A stretch of 63,984 nt of DNA, taken from positions 1 to 63,984 of the forward strand of contig JAHNUO010000071.1 in assembly GCA_019787685.1 (NCBI GenBank), given 5' to 3'. The position numbers were made by a program, and so were the translations under genes. This DNA is from Chiua virens. Lineage: Eukaryota; Basidiomycota; Agaricomycetes; Boletales; Boletaceae. The notes under the pieces were generated by a model. It was not told the origin of the DNA. It searched no databases and saw only the letters and a list, made by a program, of their open reading frames with translations. Positions within the stretch are counted from its first letter, which is position 1, and each line of letters begins with the position of its first letter. Below are positions 47,280 through 57,758 of this stretch, piece by piece.

Positions 47280-48588
47280 ATGTCCGACACCCCGCCAGAG
47301 ACTTCCGCACAACTCAACGCAGAACAAGCATGGATGGCAGGCGCGCTCATCACCGGGGCAGGCTACGGTATTGTCGCTGCCCTCTTTTGGCTCTGCCTTC
47401 TTGCCCTTTGGAATCGACTCAAAATCAAGGATGTACACCGTAGACGACACCTCTTGTTCCTCATCTACGTCTGCGTGATGTTCATATTCGGCACCCTATT
47501 TCTGGCGTCGAACTCGCAGTTCACTCAATTGGCGTTTGTCAATAATCGTGGATATCCTGGAGGCCCGAGCGCCTATGAAGAACAGATGTTTTCGATCGGC
47601 GTGGATGAAATTTCGAACGTATCCTACGTCCTTGCGAATTGGCTGGCTGACGTGCTCCTGGTATGGATCTTGCCCAACATTGAATGCCCGGAGACATGCT
47701 GACAAACTAGTTGTGGGGACGCACGTTTATTAGGCTTGGCGGTGTGTCATCATCTACAGAGATTTTGGCGTTCGTTCGGGGCGCATCGCCTTCCTCGTCA
47801 CCGGCGTCATGCTACTCGCATCCTTTGGTGAGCATCACGATTGCCGTGCGCCTTGGCTGCGACAATCTGTCTAATCTCGGGATCGCATCTGCTCATATCG
47901 CACTACACACAGTCCTAGGCATCTTTTTCCTCTTGCAAATATCCTCGCCGTCGTCGTCACCCTACATGAACTTTGGACGTTCTATCAACTGGACCTTGCC
48001 CTATTTTTGTCTGACCCTCGGTATTAACATCGCCATAACCCTTCTCATCGTCGTCCGATTACTGTTCTACCGACGTACCATGGTCCAACTACTTGGTCCG
48101 GGACATGCGACCGAGTGTACCACGGTCGTTGCAATGTTGATCGAATCTGCAGCAGTCTATGCCACCTTTTCACTCCTGTTCTTGATCCCGTATGCGCTGA
48201 ACAGTCCCATCTCCTACACGTTTCTGCAGGTCCTCGGAGAAGCCCAGGTGAGTCGTTCGATCCCCCGGGTTTTTTGGTGAGAATTTTCTGGCCTCTTGTG
48301 CTCATGTCGTCTCTCTAGTTGATCGCACCACTGCTTATCATTTACCGAGAAGCCCAAGGCAAAGGGTGGATCAGCCAAGCTTCGTCAGTGGTGTCCTCGA
48401 CCGTCAACGTTGATCGCGATGTTCATATCGAACGGTTCACCGACCTTCAATTTGTGTCACAAATATCCTCATCGCGCTCCGGCGGCACACGTACATTGGA
48501 ACTCACATCCAAGCAAGATCCATCCGGTCCGATGACGGTGGATGTGGAAGAGGTGAGGCGTGAGGACATTGAGATGCATGCATTGTGA
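47280..48588 (+). CDS. fungal seven-helix membrane protein, unknown function
   Basis: The start MSDTPPETSAQLNAEQAWMA leads into the first helix (GYGIVAALFWLCLLALW). Helices follow around FLIYVCVMFIFGTLFL, NVSYVLANWLADVLL, and IAFLVTGVMLLASF joined to VLGIFFLLQIS by a likely intron (47827-47911). Then come INWTLPYFCLTLGINIAITL, VVAMLIESAAVYATFSLLFL, and LIAPLLIIYREAQGKGW after an intron near 48249-48318. The C-terminal tail is hydrophilic. This matches a family of uncharacterised membrane proteins abundant in basidiomycetes; ligand and role are unknown. No N-terminal signal peptide. Confidence 0.8.
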
Positions 48589-49073
48589 TTGCACGCAGAG
48601 TTTGCTACGTTCGTTTGTATTTTCGTTTTTCCGCTCTTCCTAGATCTCGTCTCTTGCATGCCATCGCTCATGCATGGATCTCTTGTGCATATCTTGCATC
48701 GTCACCTGCTCTGCTTTCTTGTTCATGTGTTCATTTTCCGGATTCACGTTACATACAGTACTCTGACTGATACTCTATATATGTACATGCAATATCTGTT
48801 TCGCATTCAATGTACTCTACATCCTCACTGACAATTTGCTCGACGTTGGGGCCTCACATGGTCACACTAAGTATGTACTGGATCATAACCTGATTTGCGG
48901 TCATCTGTCGATCTCACTATCCATAGATTCGATAACCAGTTCCTAAGCGGATCAAAAGATAGCCCAGGAAAAAACCGCATATGTAACCGCAAGTGCGGAT
49001 CCGGACATGCAAGAGGACACCGCGACGCTGCCGGCTTTCGTTCTATTCGTTCCCCAAATAGAACACTCAAATC
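48589..49073. other. convergent 3' flanks
   Basis: T-rich sequence with repeated gcatg/catgc words. No gene. Confidence 0.4.
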
Positions 49074-50616
49074 TCAGGCTACTTGCAACATGCGCTCTCC
49101 CTGACCGACACGCCACACCTCCATGCCGCCCTCCCCGCCGACGCCGACGACCTCCCCCACCCAGTCGACGCTGAGGATCTTTTTTGGGGCCTCCCATGCG
49201 TGGACGCTGGCGACGGCACCCTTGAGGCTCCGCAGATCCCAGATACGTACGATCCCATCGTACGCGCCTGTCAGTACTTGCGATGCGCTGGTCGATTCGC
49301 TGGTGGCGTCGGCACGGGTGCGGGTGGGGGCACTGGGGTAGACGAGACAGGATGGTGTAGCGGGGTGCATCAGCAAGCCGACCGTGCTCGTGAGCGAGGG
49401 TGAACGGAGGTCAAAGATGGAGACGGTCCGATCGGTGGACGAGGCGAGCACGGTGTGTCCGTCGGGTGAGATCGCTAAATCGAGCATCGGTCGCTCTGGA
49501 ACAGTCTGTAAACATGGTCAGAACGACATGCCGAGGCTGTCGCGACGCGAGAAAAATTGACGAGGAAGACGCACGATGGTATCGACACAGGCGCCCAAGG
49601 CGACGTCCCACGATCGCACGGTCGAGTCGAAACCACAGCTATACGCTCGTTTGTTCGATCCAGGTAGAAATGCTGCCTTGGATACGCGTGCCGTGTGCGA
49701 CTTGAGCACGGTGGTAGGGCCTTTGCGTTTTGCACGTTCCTGGTCAGCTCCGTTGGCGATCTTGCGCCTTTTTGTACGGTCGGATGAGGAAGCTGGGTCG
49801 GATGTGGGTGCCACTTCGTCCTGCGTGGGAATGGTGGTGTCCCAAACACCGATGAGGTGATCCCAAGACGCTGTTAGGAGATGGGAGCCAGTATGATCGG
49901 AGGCAACGGACGAAAGGGGAGAGGTATGAAGGTGTAGTGAGGCCAGTGTTTGCGAGGATGGGGACGCATCGGGTACAAGCGAGACGCGAGTAAGAGAGGC
50001 CGTTAGATCGTGTGAGGCGCTGGCGATAAGCACAGACTCGTCTGTTAATTCGGAGTGCGGGACGACACAGACAGAGGATATCGGTGCTTGATGTGCAGAG
50101 ATGTCACGAACCGGTTCTTGGGCGTAATTGAACAAACGGATGTGTCCGTCATACGAGGCCGTTAGAAAGTGTCTGCAACAAGGTTCGTTTGCGTGCGATA
50201 GGGACGGAATGATAAAGCGCACTTGGATATCCGGCACGAGATAGAAGAGACCCAATCTTCGTGTGGAAGCGTCGTCACACGCTGCGGTGGTAATATCGAC
50301 TCAAAATACTCGATCTCGAGCGTGTCTTCCTATCCTGTCGATCAACAAAGTTGTCGTGCACACAATTCATACTACTCCCTGACGTGATACCTACCTCACT
50401 GATACCATTTTCTGCGCGACATTCTCCAAGGGAGGTTCGTAGGATCGCGCCACGAACGAGAAAGTCAAATGGGACTGGTTTTTCGAGAGAGAGAGCTTTG
50501 TTGATTAACTGCGAGAGTTGGTAGCGCTTCCAGTCAAGTGGAATCATAAATTTTTGGGAAGGGAGGACATAGGAAGTTTTGGTGGTGAATTGGACTGCAG
50601 CGGAGATGGAGGCCAT
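49074..50616 (-). CDS. YTM1: ribosome biogenesis WD-repeat protein YTM1
   Basis: A nucleolar factor needed for the 60S subunit, part of the PeBoW-type complex (Ytm1-Erb1-Nop7 in yeast). The N-terminal NLE domain (VQFTTKTSYVLPSQKFMIPL, INKALSLEKPVPFDFLVRG) is the part pulled on by Rea1 in yeast. Then EIEYFESILPPQRVTTLPHE leads into WD repeats: HFLTASYDGHIRLFNYAQ, HLLTASWDHLIGVWDTT, RAYSCGFDSTVRSWDVA, VLASSTDRTVSIFDLRS and VLTGAYDGIVRIWDLRS. The last exon ends ERMLQVA at 49074. Introns lie near 50285-50393, 50173-50224 and 49512-49575. Divergently arranged with the UNC93-like gene. An inverted relic lies at 27.2-27.9 kb. Confidence 0.92.
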
Positions 50617-51352
50617 GATCGAAGTAGCAGAGTCAAAAACTTGCGAGTGTTAGATTTTTATGTGGCTGTGTAAAAGGTCTTAGACTGACGACCACAGCGA
50701 CGGTGAGTCCACTTCCACCTTGCTGGTACTACGATTGTATTCAAACAGGACCAAAGTTGCCTTGAACAAATCTACTTGCTTGCATTTGCGCTAACAGAGG
50801 CAGTGTTCTTGGAAGAGAGGACTTTTCAAGATGATAAGCAAGGTACTACCAGTAAACGGTCCGGGTCAGATGATCTGGATCAGCTGCCAGTGGGCAGGTA
50901 TTCATGCACATGCATGGGCGGGCTCATTGACATTCCCTGAGACGGGTCTCACACCACTGATGAATGTACTAATGTATGCTGAATTGGAAGCGAAGTCAAA
51001 GCTCGCGTGCTTACCTGCATTATCCAACAAAAATTGCGAGGCAAACGTAAGTTTCGTTCTCGGACTCCCTGATAGGCTTCCTTTACTAGATGCTCGCTAG
51101 TCCGCATAGCTTCGATGTTATCATGACAACGGGGCTCATATCCTCAGTCTATCTGGGAACCCATGGCACCTTATCATTCTCAATATTGAACTGGGACCTA
51201 TGACCGAGTTATTATTACACCGTGAATCCTGCTCCTTCTCCTTTTGCGTCATGTTGTCTGGGCGCGGAAGAATCTGTCCCATGCCGTATCCTCTTATCAA
51301 TATATAAGTAGCGGATTTCGCCTCTTGCACGCTCATTCCCCACTAACACCAC
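50617..51352. promoter_or_regulatory. bidirectional upstream region, YTM1 and UNC93-like
   Basis: 735 bp between two divergent starts. A TATA-like tatataagt lies at about 51301, 50 bp before the UNC93-like start. In the inverted relic the same gap has shrunk to a few dozen bases. Confidence 0.45.
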
Positions 51353-53460
51353 ATGCACGGGACTTCTTTCGCGCAGGGTGCAAGCCCGTCCCCCGGTAAT
51401 GACATCGATCTATCCAAGGAACGCTTCGAGCGACCCCGTGGCTTGAAGGGTGTATACTATCACCCCATCACGCAACTCGTCATGCTTGGTTTCGTCTGTT
51501 TCTTATGTCCTGGCATGTTCAATGCCTTGACTGGTCTCGGCGGTGGCGGGCAAATGAATGCAACCACGTCCGCAAATTCGACTTGTGCACTCTATGCTAC
51601 ATATGCATTCTTTGCGTTCTTCTCTGGGTATTGAACCGTCTGTTCGTACACTTGTAAGGATGCTAACGTTTGACCCAGTACGGTAAACAACAAGATCGGC
51701 GCGAAATGGACGCTCTTTTTGGGCTCCTTTGGTTATGCACTTTACGTGGGCTCGTACCTGTGCGTTCTCCCGTGATCATCTTGGAGGATTGGTCATTTGT
51801 CCTCATGTACTTACGTTTGTTAGGGCTATCAACATTCACCCGAATTCCGGTGACTTCGTTATCGGCGCAGGTGCGATTCTCGGTGTGACGGCTGCGTTCT
51901 TGTGGACGGCGCAGGGGGCTTTGATGCTCAGCTATCCAACTGAGGCTCAAAAGGGTGTTTTTATCAGCATCTTTTGGGCTATATTTAATCTCGGTGCAGT
52001 CGTCGGGGCCTCGGTGTCCTTGGGGGAAAACTTCCATTCCACGGTAGGGTCGTCCGTATTGAAACCTCGCTTCTTCCTACCTCCTAATGCTTTTTAGGAT
52101 AACAGCGGTATGTCATGCGTCACAAGCTGAAAAGTACGACCTGACCCCATAATACATCATGCCTAGTTGGAAATGGGACATATGTATGTCCTATGTTACT
52201 CGACTGCCTTCTTTCTCTCATTGAACATTCGACACTTAGATCGGCATCTTGATACTAACGCTCATCGGAGTAACGATCCCACTGCTTATGGCAGACCCGA
52301 ATAAAATGATTCGCACTGATGGTACGAAAGTCGTGACACCACGCTCTCCGTCCTGGAAGTCCGAGTTTTACAATCTCTGGGTCGCCATTGTATCTGACCC
52401 CATGATCCTCCTTCTCTTCCCCATGTTCTTTGCGAGCAACTACTTTTATACCTGGCGTAAGTCTTCTCGATCCCTCGTGTCATGACAGACCTAAACAAAC
52501 GATGGCAGAATTCAACGACTATAATTCGGCCCTGTTCGATATTCGCGCACGATCCATGAACAATGTCATGTATTGGCTTTCTCAGATTGCTGGTTCGTGG
52601 ATGATCGGTCTTGTCTTGGATACCTCTCGTCTCCGCCGGCGCACGCGCGCGTTTGTGGGTTGGACTGTTCTTCTCGTAATGGTTTTCATTGTACACGTCT
52701 GGGCGTACCAGTATCAAAAGTGAGTCCACGTCGTTTCCGTCGCGCGACAGTAAGCGATGGGATCCCTGACGCCGACTCGCCATTAACATAGGACCTACAC
52801 ACGCGAGTCAATTCCGCCAGATGCACAAAAGATGGATATTTACGACGCGTCATACCCGGCGCACGTATGGCTCATGATTCTGTATGGTTTACTCGACGCG
52901 ATGTGGCAGACGACCGCGTTCTGGTTGATTGGTGCCATGTCCAACGATACGAACAAGCTCGCAATTTATGCCGGGTTCTGTAAGCGTTCTTGATTCCTGT
53001 CGCTTCCCCGCGCTCCTTGACGTGACCATGGCATCCTTGTGCTCATCCGAACAATGGCGATTCAGATCACTCGATTCAGTCTGCCGGGGCAGCAGGCGTT
53101 TGGCGTATGGATGCCATCGGACTTCCGTCAGTATATCCCTCCCATTTGACCCTTCACCCGGACCTGCAGTGGTTAAAAGACTTGACCGAACTCACTATCT
53201 TGTCCAGTTACATGAACATCTTCTTGTCGACGTGGTGTCTCGTCGCAGCCGGGCTCCTACTCGCCTTCCCGATGATCTACACGCGCGTTCGAGATACGAC
53301 GGTGTTGGACGACGAAGCAATGTCAGTAGCGCTTTCCCTCGTTTTGACTACTTGCATGTGGACTGAGCTCGCACGTAGCGTGAAACAGGCGCTCGAGGAG
53401 ACAAGGACAAAGGAAGGGATCGACGTGTCGGAGGAGAAAGCAGACAAGTACAGCGCTTGA
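51353..53460 (+). CDS. UNC93-like (DUF895) major facilitator transporter
   Basis: A twelve-helix membrane protein of the UNC93-like branch of the major facilitator superfamily. The start MHGTSFAQGASPSPGND is followed by KGVYYHPITQLVMLGFVCFL. NALTGLGGGGQMN and NNKIGAKWTLFLGSFGYALY are typical of the family. After several introns (near 51628-51680, 52045-52245, 52457-52506, 52722-52790, 52981-53065 and others) come FVIGAGAILGVTAAFLWTA, KGVFISIFWAIFNLGAVVGA and WLSQIAGSWMIGLVLDTSRL. The C-terminus is LARSVKQALEETRTKEG, then DKYSA at 53460. The substrate is unknown. Intact here, whereas the inverted copy at 26.6-27.2 kb is a relic. Confidence 0.88.
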
Positions 53461-53762
53461 AAATTCAGTTCTGTCATGGCCCGGTCATCCATACATCCCA
53501 CGTTACAGTTGTACATCAGCAATTAAAGGTCCATGACGCCGGTCCGCGCTTCCCATACTAGAGCTCAAGCTCAAGTACTCGTAGCCGAATTCCGTGTCAT
53601 TTGGGTTCGTTACAGTGATACAATCAGTATACACACAGGGTAATATACAGAGAAACATGTCGTGCGTACAGGTATTTGAAAGGAAGTCCGGGGCTACAAT
53701 CAATTCGACCGTTAAAATCCAACCTAGTGATTCCAGAAGTTCGGCCCGCGAGACAACGCAAA

Positions 53763-55085
53763 CTAAACTCGACATTCGTCCAACACTTCCAAGACGTAGT
53801 CCGCCATGATCTTGTGAGTCGCTCTTGAAGGATGACTTTGTTGTCGGTGACGTCGCGAATCAGTTCCCAATACGCCGAAAGACCAAAACCCGAACTCACT
53901 TGACAAACCAATAAAAGTGATGGTCTGGATCCTGACAAGCGTCGTCCGTCGTGGGGCCTGGGCTACACGCGTCTCTACTTACGTACCCAAATGCACGATG
54001 CCCAGGATCCGGACCCAACACGCCATTCCAGATCGCCGCAAAATTGACAAATGCGACGTTGAGTGGGGGGTCTTGTACACGAAACGCGATCAGACCGTCG
54101 AAAATGGCTTGCAGCCAGGCTTCACCCCATGTGTCCTGCGTTCCTAGACCGTACACGTCGGTTACGAGAAAGTTACGGGCGTTGGTGGGGGGTTGGGAGA
54201 GGAGTTTCATTTGGGCGAGGAGGTCCTGGGCTGCCTGCAGGAGGTGATTACCGTCACCTTAAGGTGCAAAGGTTATCCATGATGAACATTCCAATGCAAT
54301 TACATGTAGGCTTACGAAAGGAATCTCCCCAATCACTGTAGAGCCTCGTAAGTCGCAGCGGGTTGAACTCGAGAACGAAACTGACTTGATACCAAAAAAG
54401 ATTGTATACAGTGTGGTGTCCGGGTCTAACTTGTTCGATTGCTCGAGGAACGTAGTTGCTACAACCAGGTGAGCATACGATTGCGTACACATGTTGGGTC
54501 TCACTTTGCATGATAAAATCCCTTGGGTAGGGGTTGGATGGCCACAAGGAGATGTTTGTCACCGCACTGGACCACTTTTCGTTGATTCCATAAGATTATT
54601 ATTCGGCCATGAGAGGAGGGGCATACTGCGTAGTCCATAAGCTCAGCGCCGACGCTATCCGCAATGTGTTCTACCCAAATCTTTCCATTCGTCGAGCGGC
54701 CTCCCGCGAAAGGATTAGGCGGGACAAGGACTGCCGGGGCGAGCGGCCCACCGTCCTGCCTTCCACCGTCCGTATACGAATCCTAGTGTCCATGCATCCC
54801 TCGTCAGCGCTCTCAGGATTACGGAAATCGACTGAATGCTCACGTACGCCAAATGACACGATCGCCTTGACATTTGCTAAGTCGAGCCCTGCATTCACGT
54901 CGGACACGTCTCCCGACAAGGGTCCGCATTGAGGGTGAACGGCGAGGCGGACATCTTTGTCGTGAGAGCCTTGACAAGGTAATTACTGCGACGTCAGCAT
55001 AGATGTAACAAGAAAAGGACAGAAGGCCGGTGGTGCTTGGGTTCAGCGAAAAGCATAATAGAGATGCAAAAGGCGACGCGTTCAT
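53763..55085 (-). CDS. SGNH/GDSL esterase (CE16-like)
   Basis: A secreted-type acyl esterase of the SGNH hydrolase fold, probably removing acetyl groups from carbohydrates. Splicing at about 54845 gives block I VSFGDSYTDGGRQDGG with the catalytic Ser. Splicing near 54352-54403 gives block III FFGINDWGDSF with the Asn. The last junction joins DPDHHFYWFVN to HPSRATHKIMADYVLEVLD, with the catalytic His and the stop at 53763. In many relatives an Asp sits three residues before that His; here it is Phe. The start and any signal peptide are not settled: a Met near 55085 and another near 55285 both precede leader-like sequence. About six introns. Lies between UNC93 and the RBR relic, and has no counterpart recognised in the left block. 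Confidence 0.75.
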
Positions 55086-55849
55086 GGACGCATGGATGTC
55101 CAGGCCGAGTCAATCAGAAACGAGAGACAAAGTGGAAACCAGGGAACGGCGCGCGGAGCAACTGCAGGTCATAGGAGCTGTAACTCACCGGGACTTAGCC
55201 TGAGCATCTGTATGAGAACAAACACGAGTTTCTGCAAGCCATAAAGCCCGAGAAGAGGGTACAAGAAGCCCAAAGCAACAATCATCGGAGGCAGTCGGAG
55301 AGTCGGAGACGATGGTGAATGGCTGCAAGCTCGAATGCTTGAATGTTGACGCTGCTCACGAAACCAGCGGAAGCGAAACGATTGTGCTCGAGTCCTCTAG
55401 TCGAAGTATTGAAGAGCGTGCGACAGGTCCAGGGCGAACGCTGCGGCGGCTGAGACCAACCGGGAGGCAGTGAGAACACCGGACAGAAATGGCTTGGTCT
55501 GGTGACCAGCGCGATAACGAGGCCCGGGGTTTTGAAATTTCGCGTATTGGATGGACCACGAGGATGCTGCAGTAGAGCGTATCTATGGAGCTTGGTGACG
55601 GTCACCGGGGAGACATGCTAAGTACGCCAGTACTTGTCAGTGTAGGTGCAAATCGGATCATGCCACGGAGCTAGTGGGAAAACAGCAGCCGAGTCTGAGT
55701 ACAACTTGAACTCGAACCTTGTTCACGGAATGCGACATTCAGTACTTGACGGCCTCATCGCAACTTGATCGCCCGTGACGATGGTAATCATTACTCATGA
55801 TCATTCATCATGAAGATCTTCGCAATCCGCCGCCATGCTACTTATTTCC

Positions 55850-57275
55850 AATACTGTACCACCTGACCCGCTTTCAATTGTGCCACTCGTATGAGCAACA
55901 CATGGTGCTTTAAAGACTCATCTCGGGTATACATATTACAAGGTAAGGTGCGAGTCATATCCTTCGATAGTGCCGCCTTGGGTCCCGACAAGGAGTTATT
56001 GTCGGCGTTCTCTGTGTTAATTTCACGAGGCTCGCTTTCGGTACCAGAAGAGAAAGGCTCTGCCTTATCAGAATTTGTTCCGTTTCTATGCTCGATACGG
56101 ATGATGGAGGTATGATCAGATTTTCCACGTCAATTCACCAATCCTTACGACACTTTAGAATGCCTGCAATTTGTCACGAAAAGCCTTAGGAGTAATTTTC
56201 ACTTCGAAGTCGAAGCCGTGTACCATACCCCTCTCCTTGAACGATCGCCTAATTTGTGTCCAAAGACAAAGTGGATTACATTGCAAAAAAAAAGTTCGAG
56301 TACGTGGTCTGGACTATTGCACTTCATCCCCGAACTAAGAGGCGAATGCTTGAATTCTGCGAACTTCCAGCACATCTTCTATCATCATCATCACTCGCCG
56401 TCCAATCGTCATAACATGCTTACGGCTCAAAACATATGCAAAGGATTTTTTGTTCTGTTCAATCCATGCGAAGAAGGAAAACAAGACGTAAGCTTGACGA
56501 TCGGTGTATCTCTTGCGCAGATCGCAAAATCAAACGTCCAACTTGTTCCCCGACAATTACCCTTACCACTGGGGGACAGTTTGATTGGAAGAAAATCTCG
56601 TGTGAAAAACGCGCCGGCCATGTTTCGTTCCCTGGGTGTCCTCTCGCGATCCTCGCGTAGGAGATGAGTCTCTTATTCTGTCCAGTTTAACACTCTTCTC
56701 GTTGAGGGAGGAGTTTACGCGCGACAATGATTATCTGAAAGGGGACTGTAACGGGTCCGCTTGTTCAACCACTTAGAGTCTCAGGGAAGCTGGAACTGGT
56801 CTAATTCTTTATCCTGGTTAATTGTCGTAAGTAAGTCTTACGTCTTACGTCCTGTACGAAGTTCCTGATTCTGTGCTACAAGGTGTCACCCCTTTGGTTT
56901 CCTCGATAGAGATGATCTAGAAGCCGAGTCTGACTCGGAAATCCTCTGCCCATTTCCCGCGGGTATGTACGTGTGAAGGATCACGTGATCACGCAGGACA
57001 CAGACCATCGAGGCAGGTGGACCGAAACATTCGTGTGATGGAATGCTGCAGCTGAAGCAACAAGGATGACAATATTTACTGCCCTAGTGAGTTGTACCTC
57101 ACGTGTGGCGCATTTTCACTGCTTCACGATTTTGCCCTTCATAGGTTGCCAAGACAAACAGTAGCTTTCCTATTTGGTCCAGTCGGCATAAAACAGGACA
57201 GATAAACTTGCAGCAAAATTCCAGTGCATTTCACTTGACTGCAACATCCATTTTTGTCACCACCGGTGAGATGAT
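55850..57275 (+). pseudogene. relic of RBR ubiquitin ligase (mirror of copy 1)
   Basis: Matches the RBR gene at 23.65-25.74 kb along its length but inverted. KVRVISFDSAALGPDK (about 55945) matches its first exon, FHFEVEAVYHTPLLERS its second, and GFFVLFNPCEEGKQDVSLTI its third. Nucleotide matches run through the coiled-coil part (ctcgttgagggaggag, about 56700). After a deletion that removed RING1, they include gaggcaggtggaccgaaaca (about 57012) and the final zinc module (about 57215-57265). Stops and frameshifts are spread throughout. Confidence 0.85.
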
Positions 57276-57758
57276 TAACCGAATGTTATTCCTGCGGGGA
57301 TACTGTAACAGGAAGGTAATAGGGGCACCTTCGCACTCCCTTTCGGAGAGCTAGAGGGTACTGTCACTGTTGCTTCCCGTTGCTGTAGCAACGCCCCTCA
57401 GGCATTCAACTGTATGTACGGATCCACGCTCCATAACTAAGTCACCGTCACCACACCTCGGAGTATGCGTCTTCTCGTCCTCAGTCTCTTGGAGTGGCAA
57501 TTTACGTCACAAGTGGCGAATTGTTAGTCGAGGTCATGCGAAATTCGCGAGGAATGTGCCATCGAAGCGCTCGTGCTGCGAGGGGCGTTATGAATGCAAC
57601 GTTTTAACCCCTTTTCTTTTTCACAGGGCAGCATGGTGAAAGGCGCACAGGAATGTCTGTGCTCACTGAGTGACTGACATATATGAGGCTACACACGCGG
57701 GCGGGGGGTTTCTCCTCTCCACCCCTACATTCCAAACCCTACCACTTCTCCACCTCAA
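57276..57758. other. intergenic, RBR copy 2 upstream region
   Basis: No supported gene. A short palindromic gttgctgtagcaac lies near 57381. Confidence 0.4.

Noticed and set aside
54609..54932. 107-codon plus-strand frame
   Set aside because: Antisense to the esterase exons carrying the catalytic Ser motif.
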